A DNA stretch of 64,000 bases from Verrucomicrobiota bacterium (GTDB lineage Bacteria; Verrucomicrobiota; Verrucomicrobiia; Verrucomicrobiales; Verrucomicrobiaceae): contig JANYCZ010000029.1 of assembly GCA_025360015.1 (NCBI GenBank), positions 62,001-126,000 of the forward strand, in the 5' to 3' direction. Below, in pieces: positions 39,701 to 45,002 of the stretch. Position 1 is the stretch's first letter. Each line of letters opens with the position of its first letter. The notes below the pieces were generated by a model. The model made no database searches, was not told the origin of the DNA, and was given only the letters and a program-made list of their open reading frames with translations. The position numbers and the translations under genes are program-made.

Positions 39701-39854
39701 CGGACTCCACCTTGGCTGGCGCATCAAAGCGGTAGCGAAAGGTGACCTGAGGATCTTTGTCACCGTTTTTGGACAGCCAAATCCACTGCGGGGCGGCAGA
39801 GGCAGTGTTCAGCAGGAGGGCAAAGGCGAGCGTGGAGAGGATGCGATGCGGCAT
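36741..39854 (-). CDS. PVC-type CxxCH heme-binding protein with propeller and HEAT region
   Basis: A 1037-residue secreted protein of the type restricted largely to the PVC superphylum. A signal peptide (MPHRILSTLAFALLLNTASA) leads to a beta-sandwich domain (about 20-150). A sugar-dehydrogenase-like propeller (about 190-560) contains GGEHGLHSMTVSPDGKRIFF, GFRNEFDICF and GSPWYRPTRVNHC. A helical HEAT-like stretch (about 580-860) follows. The C-terminal heme c domain has the CxxCH site in SIMCATCHRFNGDGGSIGPD and axial methionine candidates in SMMPPG. Likely a periplasmic electron-transfer or sugar-oxidising protein. It could supply oxidised sugars to the adjacent DUF1080 protein, as inference. 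Confidence 0.9.
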   Translation of the reverse strand: MPHRILSTLAFALLLNTASAAPQWIWLSKNGDKDPQVTFRYRFDAPAKVESATLELTCDNGADALLNGKKVLTNPDWQEPTKVDVIKDLKLGAQNEIIVNGRNKGGVAALIARLTLKLPNDAKVIVVETTDKWEATKTGTEAWQPAIVINDYGKGPWGLALDGKARGGSNSGPAESIAASEITVPKGFKIEKLYNVPKDQEGSWVALTVDPKGRLIACDQYGSIYRMAVPAIGKTEDLKPEKLAIQIGKAHGLLAAFDSLYVMVNEDGKNNGLYRIQDTNSDDQYDKITKLHTMAGGGEHGLHSMTVSPDGKRIFFNCGNHTKLPEGLEDSRAAKIWSEDHILPRFWDANGHARGILAPGGYICSMNPDGSGLELFCYGFRNEFDICFNDQGELFTYDADMEWDIGSPWYRPTRVNHCVSGADYGWRSGSGKWPNYYADSLPTTLDIGPGSPTGVVSGTGAKFPAKYQHAIFINDWTYGTMWAINLKAEGASYAATKEEFVFGKPLPLTDVVIHPQDGAMYFAVGGRKTQSGVYRVTYAGDESTAPAKALPIDEAFKLRASLEAYHTGKVDAAKALSDAWSNLSNSDRHIRYAARVAIEKLPVALWQEKVLSEKDPVALIESIIALARVTGAKSNHAGGTPAAKPTGTSSEPIGYVSPENVELEGRMLLAMGRLVGAKLPLDQQLAALRALELVLIRLGKPDADICSQISAALDLVYPTENAFLNRELCQILVAIDSPTVVSKTLAMMATAKDDFQEISTDEVLSRNDGYANAARAAAGSRPNAQQISYMVALRNATAGWTPEHRQTFFSWFPHARTWKGGNSFKGFIENIRKDALATFVPKEEVASLEAISNKVEASTSIPNYVAPKGPGKNWTVDEVVALTTGGLKGRDFKNGEAMYRSIMCATCHRFNGDGGSIGPDLTGVGNRYTMRDLMENIVDPSKVISDQYDSHEITKKDGSIIIGRIVVEENGKIFIMTNPFAPNDLMAINESDIAKKGTRKVSMMPPGLINSLNQEELLNLVAYLTSGGNAKDKAFQK

Positions 39855-39940
39855 GGTGGGCGAGAAACTACGCACCAAACTGCCCAACGTTGCACTCGAA
39901 TCCCAAGCTTTTTCGCAACCAGCCCCGTGACTCAGGGCGG

Positions 39941-40294
39941 TTAGAGCTGCTGAGCGTTAAGTCCGGCACCATTCACCGGCTGGCCGTCATTCACTTTTTG
40001 CACCGAGAGCGCCGCCACGCGGGACTTGAGTTCTTTGCTGGGCTTGAACCGCACGACGCAGCGGTCGGGAATCATCACCTCAGAATTCGGTTGCTTGGGA
40101 TTGCGGCCGATCTTGCCACGCGCCACACGGAGGTCAAAGGTGCCAAAAGTGCGCAGCGTCACCTCGTTTCCTTCAGCCAGATTCTTCGAAACCAGCTCCA
40201 TGAAAGCTTCCACCATGGCCAGTGTGTCGGCATGCTTGATTCCGGTTGCGTTACTAAGTTCCGCAACCAAATCTTTCTTGGTGATCGTTGTCAT
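39941..40294 (-). CDS. HU/IHF-family DNA-binding protein
   Basis: A 117-residue nucleoid protein: MTTITKKDLVAELSNATGIK, the dimerisation helices, EVTLRTFGTFDLRVARGKIGRNP, and the beta-arm region VMIPDRCVVRFKPSKELKSRV. The IGRNPKQPN motif with the conserved arm proline is intact. About 20 extra C-terminal residues beyond the usual 90-100 are present. The start is ATG 40294. Probably monocistronic. HU and IHF bend DNA as dimers; which subtype this is cannot be decided. Confidence 0.93.
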   Translation of the reverse strand: MTTITKKDLVAELSNATGIKHADTLAMVEAFMELVSKNLAEGNEVTLRTFGTFDLRVARGKIGRNPKQPNSEVMIPDRCVVRFKPSKELKSRVAALSVQKVNDGQPVNGAGLNAQQL

Positions 40295-40380
40295 AATGGT
40301 GTGACTAGCGAGACGTTTAATGGGGTGCAACTAAATTCTGTGTCGAATTATCAGCTCTACCTACGATTTACCTAGCGGAT

Positions 40381-41325
40381 TTATTTGGGATGATCCGAAA
40401 CTATCCGGGATAGAACCTCAGAAGAAGTACGGAAGTGCATTTTGCATAGGGTGGGTAAAACGTCGTTTCCATTCTGTTGAACCAGATCGGCGGCCCTTTG
40501 TTTCACTCCCGGTGAGACACCTTTTGGGAATTCCATGCCGAACTTTTGGCCCTCGGTCTTCAGCCAGCCCACAAAAGCCTCGCGTGCCAGGATGGATGCC
40601 GCGGCCACCGCCGGATCGCTTTCTGCCTTGGTGCGTTGGACGAGTTCGATTTCTCTGCCGCGCGTCTGCAGGGCGCGCTGCAGCACGGCGGGATTGGCAA
40701 ACTGATCCGAGATGGCCCGCTGGCAGCCTGGGACGCGCTCAAGCAGGTTCTCAATGATCCTGGCATGACCCCAGGCGAGCAGGCGGTTCAGATTGCCAAA
40801 TTTGGCGTAGAGCTCGTTGTAGCGACCGGGATTGATCGCGATCACCTCCCAGGCGAGGCCGCGAATGCTACGGATGTCGGCGGCAATTTTGAAGATGCGT
40901 GCGTCACTGCTGATGCGCTTACTGTCCACCGCACCGATGTCACGCAGGCGGTGGGCGACATCGCCATCGACGTAAACACCTGCAATGACTAGCGGGCCGA
41001 AGAAGTCGCCTTTGCCGCTTTCATCCACGCCGATGTGGGGCTGAAACATTTCTGGATTGTGCACTTCTTCGTAGCCGAGCTTGGCCTCTCCCAGCACTTC
41101 GGGTTCGAGGAGATGGGTGATGAAATCCTCTGTTTCCTTTCCCTGCACGACGATCTTGGGGCCTTTCTCATACACGCACACGTTCACCTTGGATTTGGCG
41201 GCGGTGTACAGGCAGTAAGGCTTGGTTTGAAACTCAAAGCCGCGTTCCTCCAGCAGTGTGCGCAGCTTCGCCGCCTGAAGAGCGGTGAGTGCGTGGGTAT
41301 AACTGGTCAGGGCCGGCATGGGCAT
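40381..41325 (-). CDS. rnhC: Ribonuclease HIII
   Basis: A 314-residue type 2 RNase H that cuts the RNA strand of RNA-DNA hybrids. An N-terminal TBP-like substrate-binding domain (DUF3378, about 1-85, LTALQAAKLRTLLEERGF) precedes the catalytic domain opening GVDESGKGDFFGPLVIAG, whose D-E-S-G-K-G signature distinguishes HIII from HII. Later acidic residues lie in AVDSKRISSDA and KAESDPAVAAASILAR. The ATG at 41325 is preferred over a GTG at 41337. Divergent from mutY. Confidence 0.93.
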   Translation of the reverse strand: MPMPALTSYTHALTALQAAKLRTLLEERGFEFQTKPYCLYTAAKSKVNVCVYEKGPKIVVQGKETEDFITHLLEPEVLGEAKLGYEEVHNPEMFQPHIGVDESGKGDFFGPLVIAGVYVDGDVAHRLRDIGAVDSKRISSDARIFKIAADIRSIRGLAWEVIAINPGRYNELYAKFGNLNRLLAWGHARIIENLLERVPGCQRAISDQFANPAVLQRALQTRGREIELVQRTKAESDPAVAAASILAREAFVGWLKTEGQKFGMEFPKGVSPGVKQRAADLVQQNGNDVLPTLCKMHFRTSSEVLSRIVSDHPK

Positions 41326-41392
41326 GATTTTAACCACAAGAGTGACGAAAGACTCATGAAAAATGCACCGGATCGTTCATAAGTGTGGCTCG

Positions 41393-42430
41393 ATGCCCCC
41401 TCCAACCGTCAGGCCCAATCCCCATGCCATTGTCACGGAACTCGTGAACTGGTTTGGGCACAATGCGCGTGACTATCCCTGGCGGCACACCCGCGATCCC
41501 TATGCGATCCTCATTTCCGAAGTGATGCTGCAGCAGACGCAGATTGCGACGGTGCTGGACCGTGGTTTCTATGCCCGCTGGCTGGCACGGTTTCCCGATT
41601 TCAAAACACTGGCCGCTGCGCGTGAAGAGGAGGTGCTCAAAGCCTGGGAGGGGCTGGGGTATTACAGGCGGGCGCGCAATCTTCAGCGGCTGGCTCAGGA
41701 GGTGATGGCACAGCATGGCGGAGAGTTTCCACGCGATCCTGCGGTCATTCTCGCGTTGCCCGGGGTTGGTCCCTACACGGCGGGGGCGGTGTCCAGTTTT
41801 GCCTTTGGCCTCGCGGAGCCCATCGTGGATGGGAACATCGCCCGGGTGCTGTCGCGCCTTTACAACGATGCCACACCCGTGGACTCCACTGCTGGGACCA
41901 AGCTGCTGTGGGAGCGCTCCAAGGCGCTGGTGCAGGCCACTGATGATCCCCGCGCACTGAATGCGGCGCTCATGGAACTAGGGCAGACGCATTGCACGCC
42001 GACGAAGCCTGCCTGCGATCTCTGCCCGGTGCGCGCCCAGTGCTGCGCTACGGAGCCTGAAGCGCTGCCTGTGAAACAGCCGCGCCAGCAGATCACCGCT
42101 GTGACCGAGCGGGTCATTTTCTTGCGCACCCAGGGGGGCGTGCTGCTGGAACTGGAGACCGGCAAACGCCGCACAGGACTGTGGAAGCTGCCCGCACTGC
42201 ATGAGGCGCATGTCGATTCACCACCGCCTGTTCTCCTGCGCATGCAGTACGGCATCACCCGCTACAAGGTCACACTCTGGGTGCATGAGCCGCATGTGCA
42301 GGACGGGGAATGGCCTGATACGCACCGCGTGATCCCCTTCGCCGAACTTGAATCCACACCCATGCCCGCGCCGTATCGTAAGGCATTGAATGATCTTCTC
42401 CTGCGCGGCGACTTCCGGCTCAGTGTCTGA
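41393..42430 (+). CDS. mutY: A/G-specific adenine glycosylase
   Basis: A 345-residue base-excision enzyme removing adenine opposite 8-oxoguanine. Visible: YPWRHTRDPYAILISEVMLQQTQ with the catalytic glutamate, the helix-hairpin-helix LPGVGPYTAGAV followed by the catalytic aspartate in EPIVDGNIARVL, the 4Fe-4S cluster cysteines in CTPTKPACDLCPVRAQC (C-x6-C-x2-C-x5-C), and a C-terminal NUDIX-like domain that reads 8-oxoG. The ATG at 41393 gives the expected N-terminus. Confidence 0.95.
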   Translation: MPPPTVRPNPHAIVTELVNWFGHNARDYPWRHTRDPYAILISEVMLQQTQIATVLDRGFYARWLARFPDFKTLAAAREEEVLKAWEGLGYYRRARNLQRLAQEVMAQHGGEFPRDPAVILALPGVGPYTAGAVSSFAFGLAEPIVDGNIARVLSRLYNDATPVDSTAGTKLLWERSKALVQATDDPRALNAALMELGQTHCTPTKPACDLCPVRAQCCATEPEALPVKQPRQQITAVTERVIFLRTQGGVLLELETGKRRTGLWKLPALHEAHVDSPPPVLLRMQYGITRYKVTLWVHEPHVQDGEWPDTHRVIPFAELESTPMPAPYRKALNDLLLRGDFRLSV

Positions 42431-42485
42431 ATTGTCAGTTTGCCATTGACCGCCGATGCCCTACCAGATGCAATCACCCCCTTTT

Positions 42486-43421
42486 ATGAAAACGCGAACT
42501 CTTCTTTTCTCATGCCTCGCCCTCGTCATCGCGGGTTGCAAACCTTCGGCGGAGGCTCCTGCGGGCAAACCCGCTGAGACAGCAGCGGCTTCCAAATCCG
42601 GCAAGCCGCAGGTGCTGGTGGCAAACTACCCGCTGCAGTACTTTGCGCAGCGCATTGCTGGAGATGCTGTGGAGGTGCGTTTTCTGGCTCCGAAAAATGA
42701 AGATCCTGCGTTCTGGCAGCCGGACGAGGCCGCCATCACAGCCTTTCAAAATGCCGACCTCATCCTCATGAACGGCGCCACTTACTCCAAGTGGGCCGAC
42801 AAGGTCACGCTGCCGGAGTCAAAGGTCGTCGATACCTCCGCCGCCTTTGCCAGCAACTTGATCGAAGTTCGGGATGCCACCACTCACAGCCACGGCCCTG
42901 GGGGGACGCACAGCCACAATGGCACGGCCTTCACCACCTGGATCGACTTCAAGCAGGCCTCCATGCAGGCGCAGGCGGTGAGCGATGCCCTGGCCAAGCT
43001 GGTGCCGACGGCCGCAGACTCCATCAGCAAGAACACGGGGGCACTCAAGGATGAGCTGGGAGCTCTCGATGATCGCATGAGCGTTATCAGTCGTCGTCTG
43101 GTGCAGTATCCGCTGGTGGCCTCGCATCCGGTCTATCATTACATGGCACGTCGTTATGGCTTGAATTTGAAGTCCGTCCTCTGGGAGCCTGACACCGTTC
43201 TTGATGCCACGGCTGTCAATGACCTGAATGCCGTCCTGGCGATTCACCGCGCTCGCTGGATGATCTGGGAGGCGGAGCCCAGCAAGGACAATATTGAAAA
43301 GCTCGCAGCTCTGGGACTTCAGAGCGTCGTCTTTGATCCCTGCGCCAACGTGCCAGCCAGCGGCGATTTCATGACCGTGATGAAAGCCAATGTGGAGGCG
43401 ATGGAAAACGCGTTTCGCTGA
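42486..43421 (+). CDS. Zn/Mn ABC transporter substrate-binding lipoprotein (ZnuA/TroA-like)
   Basis: A 311-residue periplasmic metal-binding protein. The signal peptide ends in a lipobox (LALVIAGC), so it is a lipoprotein. TroA-superfamily features: VLVANYPLQYFAQRIAG, MNGATYSKWA, the His-rich loop THSHGPGGTHSHNG, and SHPVYHYMARRYGL. No permease or ATPase gene is adjacent, so it either works with a transporter elsewhere or acts alone as a metal-binding protein. It is the last protein gene before the gene-free tRNA region. Confidence 0.85.
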   Translation: MKTRTLLFSCLALVIAGCKPSAEAPAGKPAETAAASKSGKPQVLVANYPLQYFAQRIAGDAVEVRFLAPKNEDPAFWQPDEAAITAFQNADLILMNGATYSKWADKVTLPESKVVDTSAAFASNLIEVRDATTHSHGPGGTHSHNGTAFTTWIDFKQASMQAQAVSDALAKLVPTAADSISKNTGALKDELGALDDRMSVISRRLVQYPLVASHPVYHYMARRYGLNLKSVLWEPDTVLDATAVNDLNAVLAIHRARWMIWEAEPSKDNIEKLAALGLQSVVFDPCANVPASGDFMTVMKANVEAMENAFR

Positions 43422-43678
43422 GGTGCTGGAGTTTTAAGTGTGAAAACACTTTTGAAACCCGACCCGCTAAGAAAAATAGAGAATATCGTATTGACGGCCT
43501 AATAAGGCCGTGTCATCATTCGTTACCTTCAATACAAGCCATGAAAACCCATTCGACACATCTTAACTCATCCGCGCTGACCGAGCGTCGGGGAGCGATT
43601 ATGTGTGTGAGATTGGGTGTCGGCTTTAAGCCCGCCTATCCAGCACAAGATTGGAGTCTCCCAATAAAGAGACAAAAC

Positions 43679-43741
43679 GAGCAGGGCGCTTTGACGCCCC
43701 ATTAGGCCCCGAAGGCCAAGTTTCCGAAGGAAGCCCTGCTC
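43679..43741 (+). promoter_or_regulatory. Branched RNA structure that competes with a terminator
   Basis: GAGCAGGGC (43679-43687) can pair with GCCCTGCTC (43733-43741), enclosing small hairpins GGCC-CCGAA-GGCC and TTCC-GAA-GGAA. The 3' arm of this stem is the 5' arm of the terminator that follows, so the two folds exclude each other, as in attenuators and riboswitches. The ligand or signal is unknown. Confidence 0.5.
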
Positions 43742-43768
43742 GCCCAATCCAAGGCGGCAGGGCTTTTT
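43733..43768 (+). terminator. Intrinsic terminator in the leader of the tRNA region
   Basis: GCCCTGC-T-CGCC pairs with GGCG-GCAGGGC (11 bp with one bulged base) around an 8-nt loop, followed directly by TTTTTCTTTT. A textbook Rho-independent terminator on the + strand, about 310 nt after the metal-binding lipoprotein gene and 560 nt before the first tRNA. Confidence 0.75.
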
Positions 43769-43853
43769 CTTTTGCAGCGAAACGAACCACTTACCCCATT
43801 TTCCAAACCTATTGATTGAACCCGCGGTCCTCTGATCGCTTCCCCACCGCACG

Positions 43854-43888
43854 AAAAACCCCGGCATCCGCGCTAACGGACACCGGGG
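43854..43888 (-). terminator. Intrinsic terminator on the minus strand
   Basis: Read on the minus strand: CCCCGG, then TCCG-loop-CGGA, then CCGGGG followed by TTTTT. The stem is 6 bp, a small internal loop, then 4 bp. It would end a transcript coming from 43,900-44,300, where no protein gene exists. Two perfect 6-bp tetraloop hairpins lie just upstream on that strand (AACCTG/CAGGTT, GACTCC/GGAGTC). Confidence 0.55.
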
Positions 43889-44331
43889 CAAGGCCAGCCA
43901 AGCTGACTCCGGGAGGAGTCGTTTAGAAACGCCAGAGCAGAACCTGAAGACAGGTTTGCACCCTCCTACCGAATGTCAACTGAAGCAGCCATCGAATACG
44001 CAATATTCCTACGTTCAGACGAGGAATGCGGGAATTCATTGTCCATTTTTGACATCACGAAACGGCTTCCCCGGGAGGTGTGCCATAAACACCGAAACAT
44101 CCGCCGTGAAATACCTGCGGGTGCGACGCCAGCGATGGAGTGATCAACACTCCATCCCGTGCGTGGCAGCGGTGTTCGTTCTTTATTTGGCAGATCACCT
44201 CACAACGAGGCTGATCTGCCATTCAAGGGCGCGGAGCACGGTAACAAGTGGTGTAACCTTGGGAGAGTGTACAGTGGCATGACCGTCTCCGTGTCCTTGA
44301 ATGGCAGAACGGAAAGATTTTCCAATACAAT
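43889..44331. other. Gene-free, strongly structured interval before the tRNA array
   Basis: No credible protein frame. Contains a 9-bp perfect hairpin GATGGAGTG-ATCAA-CACTCCATC (44134-44156), a 9-bp stem GGCAGATCA/TGATCTGCC closing CCTC-ACAAC-GAGG (44189-44220), and the long inverted repeat listed separately. Isolated tRNA-arm-like pieces occur: GGTGT-GCCATAA-ACACC looks like an anticodon arm, and a T-arm-like segment lies near 44,120. No complete cloverleaf could be drawn. Confidence 0.45.
44215..44308. repeat. 94-bp imperfect inverted repeat upstream of the array
   Basis: TCTGCCATTCAAGG (44215-44228) and CCTTGAATGGCAGA (44295-44308) are a perfect 14-bp inverted repeat. Inside it CGGAG/CTCCG and ACGGT/ACCGT also pair, so the unit folds into one long rod. 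The outer TCTGCC is also used by the preceding hairpin, so two folds compete. It ends 23 bp before the first tRNA. It could be a small element, an RNA-processing signal or a recombination site. Confidence 0.5.
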
Positions 44332-44406
44332 ACGGCGGTGGCAGACAAGCAATGCACGGGCCTCCAAAACCCGAAAATGTGGGCGCGATACCCACCCGCC
44401 GTGCCA
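44332..44406 (+). tRNA. tRNA-Trp (CCA), divergent
   Basis: Acceptor ACGGCGG/CCGCCGT is a perfect 7 bp with discriminator G and encoded CCA. The anticodon loop CTCCAAA reads CCA; the stem has four pairs plus a C.A mismatch. T-arm GTGGG-CGCGATA-CCCAC is perfect but the loop lacks TTC. The D loop lacks GG. First tRNA of the array. Confidence 0.8.
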
Positions 44407-44426
44407 TTTTATTCCAAATCAAGAAC

Positions 44427-44513
44427 GCGGCGGTAGATCGTTAAAGAGGCGACCTGGACTGTAACCCCAGTGCTCATCGAGACCACACGGAGCAATACCG
44501 TGACGCCGCACCA
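44427..44513 (+). tRNA. tRNA-Tyr (GTA), divergent, long variable arm
   Basis: Acceptor GCGGCGG/ACGCCGC (six pairs plus G.A), discriminator A, encoded CCA. Anticodon loop CTGTAAC reads GTA. The long variable region with a short CTC/GAG stem is expected for bacterial tRNA-Tyr. T-arm CACGG-AGCAATA-CCGTG is perfect with G55-C56. Confidence 0.78.
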
Positions 44514-44523
44514 TTTTTTAAAC

Positions 44524-44596
44524 TGCAGGGAGAGCCAGTGCTCTGACGGGTCTCATAAGCCTGTCTTGGTTGGTGCAACTCCATCCCCTGCGTCCA
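44524..44596 (+). tRNA. tRNA-Met (CAT), elongator-like, short D arm
   Basis: Acceptor TGCAGGG/CCCTGCG with a T.G first pair, discriminator T, encoded CCA. Anticodon loop CTCATAA reads CAT on a stem with two wobbles, without the initiator GGG/CCC run. The D arm GAGC-CAGT-GCTC has only a 4-nt loop. T loop TGCAACT. A tRNA-Ile(CAT) role cannot be excluded. Confidence 0.72.
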
Positions 44597-44603
44597 TTTT
44601 CAA

Positions 44604-44680
44604 GGTCCGTTAGCTCAGTTCAGTAGAGCGCCCGCTTGTCGAGCGGAGGGTCGCGGGAGCAAAGCCCGCACGGACCGCCA
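44604..44680 (+). tRNA. tRNA-Asp (GTC), divergent
   Basis: Perfect acceptor GGTCCGT/ACGGACC, discriminator G as expected for Asp, encoded CCA. Anticodon loop TTGTCGA reads GTC; one mismatch at the top of the anticodon stem. D stem GCTC/GAGC is perfect. T-arm GCGGG-AGCAAAG-CCCGC has G55-C56. Confidence 0.85.
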
Positions 44681-44688
44681 ATTTTCAA

Positions 44689-44825
44689 GGGCTTGTGTGT
44701 AGAAGACTGCACGGCTGGTTTGCCGCTCCTGCGGCTGTGCAGTTACTGCTCCGCACCGCATGATTCCGCGCTATCGCGCGAAGCGCTGCACCCAGCAAGT
44801 GACGGAGCGTTACCGTCCGGGTCCA
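44689..44825 (+). tRNA. tRNA-Ala (TGC) interrupted by a 66-nt insert in the anticodon loop
   Basis: Acceptor GGGCTTG/CGGGTCC contains G3.U70, the alanine identity pair, and discriminator A73 fits Ala. Anticodon stem GCTGG (44714-44718) and CCAGC (44792-44796) pair perfectly but are 73 nt apart. Removing 66 nt flanked by TGC direct repeats (44721-44723 and 44787-44789) restores a 7-nt loop TTTGCAC with anticodon TGC. The variable loop AAGT and T-arm GACGG-AGCGTTA-CCGTC follow. The genomic 3' end reads A73-CAA, not CCA. The insert folds into hairpins (GCCGC-TCCT-GCGGC, CGCG-CTAT-CGCG). No group I core fits in 66 nt. Confidence 0.75.
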
Positions 44826-44836
44826 CAATTTCAGAA

Positions 44837-44910
44837 TCCTCGGTGATCTAACAGTAGGATGCCGCTCTGTTAAAGCGGCTGTGCTGGTGCGACCCCAACC
44901 TGAGGAGCCA
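44837..44910 (+). tRNA. tRNA-Asn (GTT), divergent
   Basis: Acceptor TCCTCGG/CTGAGGA (one G.T), discriminator G, encoded CCA. Anticodon stem CCGCT/AGCGG is perfect; loop CTGTTAA reads GTT. T-arm GCTGG-TGCGACC-CCAAC has one C.A mismatch and G55-C56. D loop TAACAGTAG lacks GG. Confidence 0.83.
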
Positions 44911-44920
44911 GTTTATTAAA

Positions 44921-44999
44921 GCCCACAAGGTGTAATAGAATATGCATACGCCGCTTCTAACGGCCGTGGTTCCAGGTGCGACTCCTGGTGTGGGCACCA
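44921..44999 (+). tRNA. tRNA-Arg (TCT), divergent
   Basis: Perfect acceptor GCCCACA/TGTGGGC, discriminator A, encoded CCA. Anticodon loop CTTCTAA reads TCT, on a stem with one C.C mismatch. T-arm CCAGG-TGCGACT-CCTGG is perfect with G55-C56. Last tRNA of the first block; the antisense MFS gene ends 3 nt further on. Confidence 0.83.
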
Positions 45000-45002
45000 T
45001 TT

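Noticed and set aside
43568..43891. 107-codon minus-strand frame in the tRNA leader
   Set aside because: It crosses the + strand terminator and hairpins, has no ribosome-binding site or recognisable domain, and is best explained by structured RNA.
44689..44825. Group I intron in tRNA-Ala
   Set aside because: The insert is 66 nt, much shorter than the smallest group I introns, and no P/Q/R/S core elements are visible.
44636..44851. Small frames inside the tRNA array (also at 44159, 46636, 46897 and 47162)
   Set aside because: They run across tRNA genes and their spacers.
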